64,000 nt of DNA, taken from Palsa-965 sp044448685. Lineage in GTDB: Bacteria; Bacteroidota; Bacteroidia; Palsa-965. Both the position numbers and the translations under genes were made by a program. Within the stretch, counting starts at the first letter, position 1. Every line of letters starts with the position of its first letter. This document shows positions 9,718 to 18,418 of the stretch, piece after piece. Location: the NCBI GenBank assembly GCA_044448685.1, contig JBIOHC010000018.1:5295-69294 (forward strand). The letters are read 5' to 3'. Below the pieces are notes generated by a model. It ran no database searches, was not told the DNA's origin, and saw only the letters and a program-made list of their open reading frames with translations.

Positions 9718-10194
9718 ATGCATTCCTTCACGGCCAAAATTCAGATCATCGGGGTCAACCCTTATGTACTAATTCCTGCTCCCATCCTTAAATCCATTTT
9801 TATCCAGGCCGGCAAGGACAAAGGTCCTATTCCGGTTAAAGGAACTCTGAATGGGTACGGCTATATACAAACCCTGGTTAAATTCAGCGGCAAATGGAGG
9901 CTCTACCTCAATACCCCCATGCGTAAGGCTGCCGGTATAGATACCGGAGATAGCGCCAGGGTTGAAATTTGTTTTGACCCCAAGCCCCGTATCCTGACAA
10001 TGCATGTTCAGCTGGCCATTGCTCTGGATAAAAACAAGAAAGCCAAAACAGTATTTGAGACCCTGGCTCCTTACCGGCAAAAGGAAATTATACGCTATAT
10101 AGGGTTTCTGAAAACAAAGGAGTCTGTTGAGCGGAATATTGTCAAAGTCATCCAACATTTATTGGGCAAGGAACGCTTTGCCGGAAGGGATTAA
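9718..10194 (+). CDS. DUF1905 / YdeI-OmpD-associated family protein
   Basis: 158 residues from the ATG at 9718; GTG 9706 and ATG 9709 are in-frame alternatives, but the domain begins at FTAKIQIIG. The N-terminal half fits DUF1905 (VNPYVLIP, then KGTLNGYGYIQTL, then RLYLNTPMRKAAG). The C-terminal half, LAPYRQKEIIRYIGFLKTKES, fits the YdeI/OmpD-associated helical segment. This combination is common in Bacteroidota; function is unknown. It probably heads a run of small same-strand genes with 10235 and 10642. Confidence 0.75.
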   Translation: MHSFTAKIQIIGVNPYVLIPAPILKSIFIQAGKDKGPIPVKGTLNGYGYIQTLVKFSGKWRLYLNTPMRKAAGIDTGDSARVEICFDPKPRILTMHVQLAIALDKNKKAKTVFETLAPYRQKEIIRYIGFLKTKESVERNIVKVIQHLLGKERFAGRD

Positions 10195-10234
10195 GGCCGT
10201 ATCTTTCCCATCAGGATAAATTAATATTCTTACT

Positions 10235-10636
10235 ATGGAAAAAGGAACAAAAGAAAGCACCTGGAAACTTAAAACCCCTCCCCTTACTTCGGATTACGAG
10301 ATGTATAAGGATGTAAAAGATGGGAAAGAAGTGATTGTTTGCATTGTTGGTAAAACAACACTGCTCTATGATTTCCGTTGTCTGGCCGATTTGCATACCA
10401 TGCTCAAAAAGCATGGAGACTGGATGGAGCTTGGCAGTGCAGATGAACAAAAAAGTGCTAAAGAAGGAACGGTAGAAGCCTGGGGTCGCTCTGTTAAAAA
10501 CCCTGTTGGCGGATGGTATGGCCTTAAAAAGGGTTTGAGAGGACGCTTTGGGATGTATATTCCTCCTCTGATGGAAAAACTTGGACTTGCTGAAGTGGAG
10601 CACAATTCGAAGAACAATCGTATGAAAGCCAAATAA
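10235..10636 (+). CDS. Conserved-looking protein of unknown function
   Basis: 133 residues, no signal peptide or membrane segment, basic C-terminus. A compact N-terminal domain (LTSDYEMYKDVKDGKEVIVC) and a glycine-rich central part (GGWYGLKKGLRGRFGMYIPP) look like a folded cytoplasmic domain rather than a shadow frame, and its spacing (40 bp after the previous gene, 5 bp before the next) supports a real gene. I do not recognise the family. The next gene, an acetyltransferase, starts 5 bp after its stop, so the two are almost certainly cotranscribed. Confidence 0.7.
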   Translation: MEKGTKESTWKLKTPPLTSDYEMYKDVKDGKEVIVCIVGKTTLLYDFRCLADLHTMLKKHGDWMELGSADEQKSAKEGTVEAWGRSVKNPVGGWYGLKKGLRGRFGMYIPPLMEKLGLAEVEHNSKNNRMKAK

Positions 10637-10641
10637 AAGGA

Positions 10642-11184
10642 ATGGATCAGGAAATCTTATCAGTCCGCGAAATCTGTACGGCTGATATTTCAGCTATTAC
10701 CAATTACTGGCTCAAGGCCAAACCGGATTTCCTGCTGAGTATGGGGGTGGACGCCTCTAAAATCCCTTCCGGAGAAGAATGGAACAGTATGCTCAAAGGC
10801 CAGATAGGGCAACCCTACCGGGAAAAGAAATCATATTGCCTGATTTGGGAAGAAACAGGAACCGCTATAGGACATTGTAATGTTAACCCTGTTGAATTCG
10901 GAACGCAAGCTTATATGCACCTGCATATGTGGAACAAGGAAAAACGCCGCACAGGTTTGGGTTTAAGCCTGATCCGTTTGTCATTGCCCTGGTTTTTTGA
11001 ACGTATGAACCTTCAGAAACTTTATTGCCAGCCTTATGCCCTCAACCCTGCGCCCAATAAAACAATTGCTAAAGCAGGTTTTGAATTCGTAAAAACACAC
11101 CAATGTGTTCCAGGCTGGCTTAATTTTGAACAGGAAGTTAATCTGTGGTTGATGACACGGGAAAAATTTCTGGGTCTTAAATAA
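10642..11184 (+). CDS. GNAT family N-acetyltransferase
   Basis: 180-residue acetyl-CoA-dependent transferase. The acceptor-side N-terminal half is followed by the GNAT core: a beta4-like stretch at GHCNVNPVEFG, the acetyl-CoA loop region around KEKRRTGLGLSLIRLSLPW (about residues 95-113), and the beta5/alpha4 segment LYCQPYALNPAPNKTIAKAGFEF, which is the typical signature of RimJ/RimL-like members. Substrate (ribosomal protein N-terminus, amino sugar or small molecule) cannot be assigned. Translationally close to 10235 (5-bp gap). Confidence 0.83.
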   Translation: MDQEILSVREICTADISAITNYWLKAKPDFLLSMGVDASKIPSGEEWNSMLKGQIGQPYREKKSYCLIWEETGTAIGHCNVNPVEFGTQAYMHLHMWNKEKRRTGLGLSLIRLSLPWFFERMNLQKLYCQPYALNPAPNKTIAKAGFEFVKTHQCVPGWLNFEQEVNLWLMTREKFLGLK

Positions 11185-11193
11185 GCCTTATTC

Positions 11194-11230
11194 TTTGTAT
11201 AAAAACCCAATGGAATCCTGACTATATTTG
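11194..11230 (+). promoter_or_regulatory. Putative promoter of the peptide ABC importer operon
   Basis: TTTG at 11194-11197 and TATATTTG (TAnnTTTG) at 11223-11230, 26 bases before the start codon at 11256. The 25-bp spacer is a little longer than usual. Confidence 0.5.
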
Positions 11231-11255
11231 TAAGGACAGCTTAAACTTATTCTTA

Positions 11256-13004
11256 ATGAAACGAAGCAATACTTTCCTTTATACTTTACTTGTCGTTGGC
11301 CTCTTTTTAACTATTGGATGCGAACAACATCCGAAAGAAAAATTCAGGGTTGTGATCTGGGAGCTGGCCGACCCGGAAATGCTGAATCCTGTGCTTACTA
11401 CGGACAATAATTCGGATATGGTCTTGAAATATATGTTTCAAAGCCTTATTGAAATAGATTTTAAAACCCTGCAACTTACACCCTGCCTCGCTGAAAGCAG
11501 ACCACAGATAGAAACAACAGCCGATGGGAAAGTCCACCTGACCTTCCGGATACGAAAAGAAGCCAACTGGGATAATGGAACTCCTGTTACTGCCCGGGAC
11601 GTGGAATTCACTTTAAAAGCGGTCTATAATCCTGCTGTCAACAATCCCGGAGTGAAGTCTACTCTTGATAATATTGGAGATATTCAGTTGTATCCGGATG
11701 ACCCTAAAAAGCTGACAATTACCTATAATACCGTTTATTTTCTGGCTGAAATCGGGGCCGGTGGGTTTCAGATTATACCTGAATATGCCTATGACCCCAA
11801 GGGTCTGATGAAAGATTATTCGATGAAAGAGTTGCTGACGAATGCGAATAAGTATTTGCAGGATCCGAAAATACAGGAGTTTGCCACGGATATGAATTCG
11901 GAAAAACGTATGCGTGATAAAAATTTTATCTGCGGAAGCGGAGCTTACGAGCTGGAAAACTGGACTTCTCATCAGAGGCTGACACTGAAAAAGAAAAAGT
12001 CATACTGGGGTGATGCCCTGGCTGAAAAGGTTCCCTACCTTGCTGCCGGGCCCGACCAGCTGGTATTCAACACCATTGGTGATATGACGGCAGCGGTCGT
12101 AGCACTGAAAGCCGGGAACCTGGATGTGATTTATTCCATCAAACCCAAAGATTTTGTTGAATTGCGTAAAAACCCGGCGGTCACCGAAAAATTCAATATT
12201 GCCACCCCTCCCATGCTTTCCTATACTTATATAGGCATGAACACCAAATCCAAATTATTCAACACAAAGAAAACCCGGCAGGCCTTCAGCCACCTTGCCG
12301 ATGTGGATCGTTATATAGAAACAGTTTATTACGGACTTGCACAAAAGGTCATAGGGCCTGTACATCCTTCAAACAGGTGCTACAATAAAGATATTACAGC
12401 CTATGACTTTAATATAGATAAAGCCAAAGCTTTGCTGGCTGAAGACGGATGGAAGGATTCTAACGGGGATGGGGTTCTGGACAAAATGATTGACGGGGTT
12501 CATACAGAATTTAAAGTGAAGCTTACAACCAACTCCGAAAGTGAACTCCGGAAATCCATAGCACTTATGTTCCAGGAAGCGGCACGTAAGGCCGGTATAG
12601 AGGTAACCGTTGACGCTCAGGAGTGGAGCACGTTTCTCAGTAACCTGAAAAAACACAACCTCGATTTGTTTATCAGTGCCTGGGTACAAACGCCGGTTGA
12701 TAATGATCTTAAACAAATTCTGCACGGGGTTTCGGCAGGACCCGGAGGAGATAACTACGCCAGCTTTACAAATAACCTGAACGACTCTCTGATTGATGCC
12801 ATCCGGGTAGAACTGGATGATGATAAACGGGCTGCATTGTATAAGAAACTGCAGGTCGTACTGCATGAAGAAGCTCCCTTTATTTATCTCTTTTCACCAA
12901 CGGAACGTATGGCGTTCTCCAAAAAATTTACAAATGCAGAAGCTTCCTCTATGCGGCCAGGATTCAATGCTTCCCAGTTCAGAAGAGCGCAGCAGGATAA
13001 ATAA
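11256..13004 (+). CDS. Peptide/oligopeptide ABC transporter substrate-binding lipoprotein (SBP family 5)
   Basis: 582-residue solute receptor. The lipoprotein signal ends at Cys22 (TIGC). The family 5 binding fold is recognisable from ADPEMLNPVLTTDNNSD near residue 37, a domain I segment with RKEANWDNGTPVTARDVEFT (about 104-123), KAGNLDVIYS (about 291), and the C-terminal LHEEAPFIYLFSPTERMAF. The family binds di- and oligopeptides or similar ligands and delivers them to an OppBC-type channel. The two permeases follow at 22 bp and then with overlap, forming one operon. Length is slightly above the usual 530-560. Ligand specificity is not visible. Confidence 0.9.
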   Translation: MKRSNTFLYTLLVVGLFLTIGCEQHPKEKFRVVIWELADPEMLNPVLTTDNNSDMVLKYMFQSLIEIDFKTLQLTPCLAESRPQIETTADGKVHLTFRIRKEANWDNGTPVTARDVEFTLKAVYNPAVNNPGVKSTLDNIGDIQLYPDDPKKLTITYNTVYFLAEIGAGGFQIIPEYAYDPKGLMKDYSMKELLTNANKYLQDPKIQEFATDMNSEKRMRDKNFICGSGAYELENWTSHQRLTLKKKKSYWGDALAEKVPYLAAGPDQLVFNTIGDMTAAVVALKAGNLDVIYSIKPKDFVELRKNPAVTEKFNIATPPMLSYTYIGMNTKSKLFNTKKTRQAFSHLADVDRYIETVYYGLAQKVIGPVHPSNRCYNKDITAYDFNIDKAKALLAEDGWKDSNGDGVLDKMIDGVHTEFKVKLTTNSESELRKSIALMFQEAARKAGIEVTVDAQEWSTFLSNLKKHNLDLFISAWVQTPVDNDLKQILHGVSAGPGGDNYASFTNNLNDSLIDAIRVELDDDKRAALYKKLQVVLHEEAPFIYLFSPTERMAFSKKFTNAEASSMRPGFNASQFRRAQQDK

Positions 13005-13025
13005 CCACTAACTTTACAGACCGGA

Positions 13026-14459
13026 ATGCGGAGGTATATTATCAGGCGTGTGTTGGTTTTTATACCCACCCTCTTTGTTATTTCCCTGCTGACATTCGTT
13101 ATCAGTGTCAATGCACCCGGTGATCCCCTTGATCAGATACTCAATAAAAATTCGGGGTTCGAAAGCCAGACCTCCAATAAGCTGGCCGGAGAAAAAGCCT
13201 ACCGCATGGCAAGGCATGATTACGGGTTTGACCTTCCCCTGTTTTATTTCGATTTAAGCAGTGCCGCCTTACCCGATACGCTCTATCTTATTCCCGACCT
13301 TACCCAGCGCCAAACACTGGAAAGGCTGGCAGAGAAGTATGGAGACTGGAATCATATAAGTTTTTATTATCTACTCCTTCATAAGCTTGATCTGGATCTT
13401 TATCAAATGGCTGCATCAAGTACCAGATCTGATCTTATCTATCAGATGCGTGCAGAACTGTTAGGGCTTTATGATACATGGGAGGATGCCAGGATCCAGG
13501 CCCGGTTCAGTAAACTCCGCACTTTGAAAAAGGAAGGCGATGACCTTTTAACCGATAAAACCTGTTTTGCAAAGCTGGAATCGGCTTACCGGAAAATGGT
13601 TCAGGAGTCCTGTCCCCTGAAGAAATATATTCCTGCCTTACACTGGCATGGAACAGACAATCAATATCACCGCTGGTTCAGCCGCTTTGTGAGGGGTGAT
13701 TTCGGCATCTCTTATCAGGATCAGCGACCGGTAAGTTCCTCTATCAGGGAAGCCTGGCCCTGGACAGTAGGCATCAGCCTGGTATCCGTCTTGCTTGCAT
13801 TCCTGATTTCCATTCCCTTAGGGGTTCATGCAGCAGTGAATAAAGGCTCGTTAAAAGAAAAGATAAGCACTACTGGCTTATTCATGCTATACTCCCTCCC
13901 CAATTTCTGGATTGGAACATTGCTTGTGATTTTTTTATGCGGAGGAGACTGGCTCCATCTTTTTCCCGGACCGGGAGCTGACCCTGTGCCTGCTGATGCC
14001 TCCTTTTTTTCGTATATCGTGCAAACCTGTTACCACCTGGTACTCCCGCTCATTTGCTGGACTTATGGCACGCTGGCCTTCATCTCCCGTCAGATGAGGG
14101 GAGGCATCCTGAATGTAATAGGTCAGGATTATATCCGCACCGCAAGAGCCAAAGGTCTGGATGAAAAAACAGTGATCTGGAAACACGCCTTGCGCAACTC
14201 CCTGTTACCGGTCATTACTCTTTTTGCGGATGTATTCCCCCTCTCCGTTTCCGGCTCTGTGGTGCTTGAACACATCTTTAATATTCCCGGCATGGGCCAG
14301 CTCAGCTACCAGGCCTTTTTTGCCAAAAATTATCCAGTCATCTTTGCCGTACTTATGTTCACAGCTTTCCTGACTCTTTTCGGGAATCTTGTTTCAGACA
14401 TCCTGTATGCTCTGGTTGATCCGCGTATATCCTTTACCAGCACTTCAAAAGAAGAATGA
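13026..14459 (+). CDS. ABC transporter permease, OppB/DppB type, with extra periplasmic insert
   Basis: 477 residues against about 300-340 for ordinary OppB. The first membrane helix (RRVLVFIPTLFVISLLTFVIS) leads into a long soluble stretch, about residues 35-235, of largely charged sequence, before the usual core of five helices. The core is clear: FGISYQDQRPVSSSIREAWPWT near 235-256, the ABC coupling loop ARAKGLDEKTVIWKHALRNSLLPV (about 378-401, shown here only by its ends ARAKG and LLPV), and IFNIPGMGQL. It pairs with 14456 (4-bp overlap). No ATPase gene is adjacent, so the energy-coupling subunits must be encoded elsewhere. Confidence 0.9.
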   Translation: MRRYIIRRVLVFIPTLFVISLLTFVISVNAPGDPLDQILNKNSGFESQTSNKLAGEKAYRMARHDYGFDLPLFYFDLSSAALPDTLYLIPDLTQRQTLERLAEKYGDWNHISFYYLLLHKLDLDLYQMAASSTRSDLIYQMRAELLGLYDTWEDARIQARFSKLRTLKKEGDDLLTDKTCFAKLESAYRKMVQESCPLKKYIPALHWHGTDNQYHRWFSRFVRGDFGISYQDQRPVSSSIREAWPWTVGISLVSVLLAFLISIPLGVHAAVNKGSLKEKISTTGLFMLYSLPNFWIGTLLVIFLCGGDWLHLFPGPGADPVPADASFFSYIVQTCYHLVLPLICWTYGTLAFISRQMRGGILNVIGQDYIRTARAKGLDEKTVIWKHALRNSLLPVITLFADVFPLSVSGSVVLEHIFNIPGMGQLSYQAFFAKNYPVIFAVLMFTAFLTLFGNLVSDILYALVDPRISFTSTSKEE

Positions 14460-15799
14460 AAAAGCCCTTCTTCCTCTTCTTTGGCAAAAAAACCGATGCC
14501 GCTCTCCAACCGGTCAGTCCGGCTGATTACCGTGAAAATTTATGGGGGAATGTAATTCATCAGTTCAAAAAGAACAGGCTTGCACTATGGTCATTCCGTT
14601 TCATACTATTCTTAGCTTTAGTGGCACTCAGTGCTGATTTTATTGCCAATGAAAAACCACTGGTATGCAAATACAAAGGTCATATATATGCTCCGGTGTT
14701 CCGTGAATATCTTGTCGATGCCGGCCTGGCCCGCTGGCCTGCCGATTTGCTGAATGCAGACTGGCATAAACTGAACTATGAATGGTCCCTGTTTCCACCG
14801 GTGCCCTACCTGCCCCAGAATCTGGATGGGGGTAATGAACACAGTGTAAGTCCGTTTGGTAAACAAGCGATTGCATCCCTCAGATGGAGGCATTGGATGG
14901 GCACGGATGAACTGGGCCGGGATGTGCTTGCCGGCATGCTGCATGGTACGCGGATTGCTCTTAGTATTGGCATCATTTCGATGGGTCTTGCACTCGTCAT
15001 AGGTGTATTCATCGGCGCCCTGGCCGGTTTTTTCGGTGATGACAGACTATCCGCTTCCAGAGCCCGAATCATTCTGAACATTTTGTTCGGGGGCCTAGGC
15101 TTTTTTTATGCATTCGGAACCAGAGCTTATGACCTGCATGATGCCCTTGCCGATTCATTCGGAAAATTCTTCCTGCAATTGCTCGTAAGCCTTATCATTC
15201 TTGGTACGGTCATAACACTGGGCAATCTCTTTTGTCCCCTGCTTAAAAAACTGCCCGGAATGAATAAAAAAATCAGAGTACCGGTCGATATGCTTTTATC
15301 CAGATTCATTGAAATTATGAATTCCATCCCTACTCTCTTCCTTATTATCTCAGTCTCTGCTATCGTCACCAAACCTTCTGTCATGATTGTGATGATCATT
15401 ATCGGGCTTACCGGATGGACCGGCATAGCCCGTTTTATCCGCGCTGAGTTACTGAGGATACGGAATCTGGAATATATAGAGGCAGCCAGAGCCCTTGGTT
15501 TCACACAAAGGAGGGTACTGTTACGTCATGCAATCCCCAATGCACTCTCACCTGTTCTTATTGCCCTGGCTTTTGGTATTGCAAATTCTATCATGATAGA
15601 ATCTGTGCTTTCCTTCCTTGGAATAGGAGTTCCGGCAGAAACAATTACCTGGGGATCTATGCTTTCACTTGCCCAGCAAACACCGGGAGCCTGGTGGATC
15701 GCTATCTTTCCGGGCTTCGCAATCTTTTTAACCGTAACGGTTTATAATCTCGTAGGGGAAGGTCTTACGGATGCACTGGATCCTAAGCTGCGCAAGTGA
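14456..15799 (+). CDS. ABC transporter permease, OppC/DppC type, with extra segments
   Basis: 447 residues against about 290-310 for typical OppC. Starts inside the stop of the OppB-type gene (ATGA overlap), showing translational coupling. The N-terminal membrane helix (about residues 45-63) is followed by a soluble stretch with GTDELGRDVLAGMLHGTR near 150, the standard start of the transmembrane core. A second insertion of about 60 residues with two hydrophobic stretches (around residues 195-265) interrupts the core before DMLLSRFIEIMNSIPTLFL. The coupling loop EAARALGFTQRRVLLRHAIPN near 345 is intact. Both enlarged permeases probably form one heterodimeric importer with the lipoprotein at 11256. 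Confidence 0.9.
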   Translation: MKKPFFLFFGKKTDAALQPVSPADYRENLWGNVIHQFKKNRLALWSFRFILFLALVALSADFIANEKPLVCKYKGHIYAPVFREYLVDAGLARWPADLLNADWHKLNYEWSLFPPVPYLPQNLDGGNEHSVSPFGKQAIASLRWRHWMGTDELGRDVLAGMLHGTRIALSIGIISMGLALVIGVFIGALAGFFGDDRLSASRARIILNILFGGLGFFYAFGTRAYDLHDALADSFGKFFLQLLVSLIILGTVITLGNLFCPLLKKLPGMNKKIRVPVDMLLSRFIEIMNSIPTLFLIISVSAIVTKPSVMIVMIIIGLTGWTGIARFIRAELLRIRNLEYIEAARALGFTQRRVLLRHAIPNALSPVLIALAFGIANSIMIESVLSFLGIGVPAETITWGSMLSLAQQTPGAWWIAIFPGFAIFLTVTVYNLVGEGLTDALDPKLRK

Positions 15800-15800
15800 T

Positions 15801-16409
15801 TTATTTTTTATTTTTAGCTTCAAACTCCTTTACTATTTCCTCGTCAGTCTTACCCAGGTGGGTAATAGCTATTTTGGCATCTTCGGCCAGTTTGTGCTTG
15901 GGATAGTCGTTTATAATCTGTTCGTAGAGCAGCTTAGCCTTTGCATCCTGACCGGGCAGGTTGCTGTCGTAAATCATGGCTTCCTGATAGATGGCTTCGA
16001 CGACAAACTTATAATCCGGATATTTCTGAACCACGGTCTGATAACAGACAATCCCCTGGTCGTAATTACCCGCAGCAACAGCGATACCTGCAGCGCGGAA
16101 ATAATAGTCTGGAGCCAGTTTGTCATCCGGAAAGGTGGATGCATAATCCAGATAAGCCTTAATGGCCTTAGCGGCAACAGATGCATCAAATTTTGTACTT
16201 GCTTTCATGTTCTTTTCAGCATCCATAACCTGGTCGGCATACATTTTCCGGTCCGGATGTGCCTTACGCACCGCCATTGCCCTTGCACTGTCAGCTTCAG
16301 CCTTGCTTTCCTTATCAATTATACCACTGTTGCAGGAACCTAGTGAGAGCATGCAAAGCAGGAAAGAAAAAAGAATCGCACCCGGTGTATAACAGGTTCT
16401 GTGAATCAT
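15801..16409 (-). CDS. TPR-type lipoprotein
   Basis: 202 residues with a lipoprotein signal ending at Cys26 (LGSC). The mature part carries about three tetratricopeptide-like repeats (for example AIKAYLDYASTFPDDKLAPD, then GIVCYQTVVQKYPDYKFV, then AKLLYEQIINDYPKHKLAED), the spacing seen in YbgF/BamD-like envelope proteins. A role in outer-membrane assembly is possible but not shown. Last gene of a minus-strand group ruvX-def-TPR, 41 bp after def. Its stop lies 2 bp from the stop of the convergent permease gene, leaving no room for a separate terminator. Confidence 0.78.
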   Translation of the reverse strand: MIHRTCYTPGAILFSFLLCMLSLGSCNSGIIDKESKAEADSARAMAVRKAHPDRKMYADQVMDAEKNMKASTKFDASVAAKAIKAYLDYASTFPDDKLAPDYYFRAAGIAVAAGNYDQGIVCYQTVVQKYPDYKFVVEAIYQEAMIYDSNLPGQDAKAKLLYEQIINDYPKHKLAEDAKIAITHLGKTDEEIVKEFEAKNKK

Positions 16410-16450
16410 AGATCGTGAATATTAATGTATGTTATTTATTTAAGACCTGA

Positions 16451-17035
16451 TTATTTCCGGGGAAAACGCATCTTATAATCGGTCTTCACCTTTCCATTTG
16501 ATATATCGGTGAGCTTTCCTTTGATCAGGCGTTTACGAAGCGGGCTGATACGGTCTGTAAATAACATTCCGTCAATATGATCGTATTCATGCTGTATGAT
16601 ACGGGCCGCCATACCGGTGAATGTTTCAACATGTTCTTTAAAATCCTCATCCAGGTAGGCCAGTTCAATATGGGGGGGACGCATTACATCCTCCCTGATC
16701 TTGGGTATACTCAGACAACCTTCATTGAATTTCCAATCTTCACCATCCTCATTCAGAATACGGGCATTGATAAACACTTTTTTGAATTTGCGTAAAAATT
16801 CGATCTCCTTTTCATCCATTTCTTCATCCTCGTCATCTGCAAACGGAATTGCATCCACGACAAAGAGCCGTATCGCTTTCCCGACCTGAGGAGCGGCCAG
16901 GCCTACCCCTTTTGCATTATACATGGTTTCGAACATATTGCCAATCAATTCCTGTAATCCGGGATAATCTCTGTCAATTTCCTCGCCCATTTTTTTCAGA
17001 ACAGGATCACCGTAAGCTACTATTGGTAAAATCAT
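16451..17035 (-). CDS. def: Peptide deformylase
   Basis: Removes the N-formyl group from new proteins in the cytoplasm. All three active-site motifs are present in 194 residues: GVGLAAPQVG (motif 1, about 44-53), EGCLSIP with the metal-binding Cys (motif 2, about 110-116), and QHEYDHIDG with the HExxH-type ligands and catalytic Glu (motif 3, about 153-161). An acidic insert between motifs 1 and 2 (DEDEEMDEKEIEF) is usual in this phylum. Lies 36 bp downstream of ruvX on the minus strand; transcription probably starts upstream of ruvX. Confidence 0.97.
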   Translation of the reverse strand: MILPIVAYGDPVLKKMGEEIDRDYPGLQELIGNMFETMYNAKGVGLAAPQVGKAIRLFVVDAIPFADDEDEEMDEKEIEFLRKFKKVFINARILNEDGEDWKFNEGCLSIPKIREDVMRPPHIELAYLDEDFKEHVETFTGMAARIIQHEYDHIDGMLFTDRISPLRKRLIKGKLTDISNGKVKTDYKMRFPRK

Positions 17036-17071
17036 TTATACACTGTCATTTATTGATTAACACTTCCTTTC

Positions 17072-17488
17072 TTATTTGCCATTCCCCTGCATAAAAGTTT
17101 GAAGAATCAGGGTTGCACTTATTTCATCCACCAGCTCCTTATTTTGTCTGTCTTTTTTTTTCAATCCACTGTCAATCATCGTCTGAAATGCCATTTTGGA
17201 AGTAAATCGCTCATCCACCCGTTCTATCCTGAGGTCTGGAAATGTCTTCTGCAGGTTTTTGAGAAACGCCTCTACATACCTGGATGATTCACTGGGTGTA
17301 TTATCCATTTTTTTAGGATCACCCAATACAACTACATCCACCTTTTCTTTCTGGAAATACTCTTTCAAAAAAGAAATGATGTCTTTGGCATGAACTGTTG
17401 TTAAACCACTTGCAATGATACGGGAAGGATCCGATACGGCAATGCCGACCCTTTTGGTACCATAATCAATTGCCATAATACGACCCAT
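17072..17488 (-). CDS. ruvX: RuvX/YqgF family Holliday-junction resolvase-like / pre-16S rRNA nuclease
   Basis: 138-residue RNase H-fold nuclease. The N-terminal signature AIDYGTKRVGIAVSDP (residues 5-20, first catalytic Asp) and the later VDERFTS plus VDEISATLILQ segments match the family. YqgF processes the 5' end of pre-16S rRNA in E. coli and the family is also called putative Holliday-junction resolvase; which applies here is not visible. First gene of the ruvX-def-TPR group, divergent from dapD with a 69-bp shared promoter region. Confidence 0.93.
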   Translation of the reverse strand: MGRIMAIDYGTKRVGIAVSDPSRIIASGLTTVHAKDIISFLKEYFQKEKVDVVVLGDPKKMDNTPSESSRYVEAFLKNLQKTFPDLRIERVDERFTSKMAFQTMIDSGLKKKDRQNKELVDEISATLILQTFMQGNGK

Positions 17489-17526
17489 ATCTGCTTAAAT
17501 CAAGGCAAATTTAAGGGTATTTTTGT

Positions 17527-17534
17527 TAGTTTTG
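17527..17534 (+). promoter_or_regulatory. Putative -7 box for dapD
   Basis: TAGTTTTG fits TAnnTTTG and lies 23 bases before the dapD ATG. No convincing -33 TTG is seen at the right distance. Confidence 0.45.
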
Positions 17535-17557
17535 TTGTCCGAACACTAAAACACCTT

Positions 17558-18388
17558 ATGCATAACAGCACTCTTACCCAACCTATTATTGAAGCCGCAT
17601 GGCTGAACAGGGAACTTCTCAAGGAAGATCATACCCAGGATGTGATCCGTGAAGTAGTGCAAAGTCTTGACAAAGGCTACCTGAGGGTTGCTGAACCCTC
17701 TCAAACAGGTGATCAGTGGAAAGTCAATGAGTGGATTAAAAAAGCCGTTATCATGTACTTTCCCATACAGAAAATGGAAACACTGGAGGCCGGGCCTCTG
17801 GAGTTCTATGATAAAATGGCGCTCAAACGTAATTATGAAGCATTAGGGGTTCGTGTTGTTCCTCATGCCGTGGCACGCTATGGAGCCTTTTTGGCAAGAG
17901 GTGTAATCCTGATGCCTAGCTATGTAAATATAGGTGCTTATGTAGATGAAGGGACCATGGTGGATACCTGGGCAACGGTAGGGTCCTGTGCCCAGATAGG
18001 CAAACACGTACACCTGAGCGGAGGTGTTGGAATTGGAGGCGTACTCGAGCCCATACAGGCTGCCCCTGTGATTATTGAAGACGGTTGTTTCATAGGCTCA
18101 CGCTGTATTGTGGTGGAAGGAGTTCATGTACAGAAGGAAGTCGTACTCGGAGCCAATGTAGTCCTGACAAAATCCACGCGTATTATAGATGTCAGCAATG
18201 ATCGGCCTAAGGAATACAAGGGATTTGTACCCTCCCGTTCTGTTGTGATTCCGGGCTCCTATACCAAGAAATTCCCTGCTGGAGATTATCAGGTTCCCTG
18301 TGCGCTCATCATAGGTCAGCGCAAAGAAAGCACGGATCTTAAAACTTCCCTTAATCATGCACTCAGGGAATATGATATTGCAGTCTGA
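17558..18388 (+). CDS. dapD: 2,3,4,5-tetrahydropyridine-2,6-dicarboxylate N-succinyltransferase
   Basis: Succinylates tetrahydrodipicolinate in the succinylase branch of lysine and diaminopimelate synthesis, feeding peptidoglycan. At 276 residues it has the family length. An N-terminal helical domain precedes a left-handed parallel beta-helix of hexapeptide repeats (about residues 105-215: VIPH-type turns such as NIGAYVDEGTMVDTWATVGS and CAQIGKHVHLSGGVGIGG). The motif PVIIEDGCFIGSRCIVVEG is characteristic. It is divergent from ruvX and probably monocistronic or cotranscribed with the glycosyltransferase 30 bp downstream. Confidence 0.96.
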   Translation: MHNSTLTQPIIEAAWLNRELLKEDHTQDVIREVVQSLDKGYLRVAEPSQTGDQWKVNEWIKKAVIMYFPIQKMETLEAGPLEFYDKMALKRNYEALGVRVVPHAVARYGAFLARGVILMPSYVNIGAYVDEGTMVDTWATVGSCAQIGKHVHLSGGVGIGGVLEPIQAAPVIIEDGCFIGSRCIVVEGVHVQKEVVLGANVVLTKSTRIIDVSNDRPKEYKGFVPSRSVVIPGSYTKKFPAGDYQVPCALIIGQRKESTDLKTSLNHALREYDIAV

Positions 18389-18418
18389 ATTTAAAGCTCA
18401 TATGTTCCCCGCCCTGTT

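Noticed and set aside
15771..16343. 190-residue plus-strand reading frame over the TPR lipoprotein gene
   Set aside because: It is the antisense of a well-supported lipoprotein gene with a clear signal and repeats; no family motifs in the translated frame.
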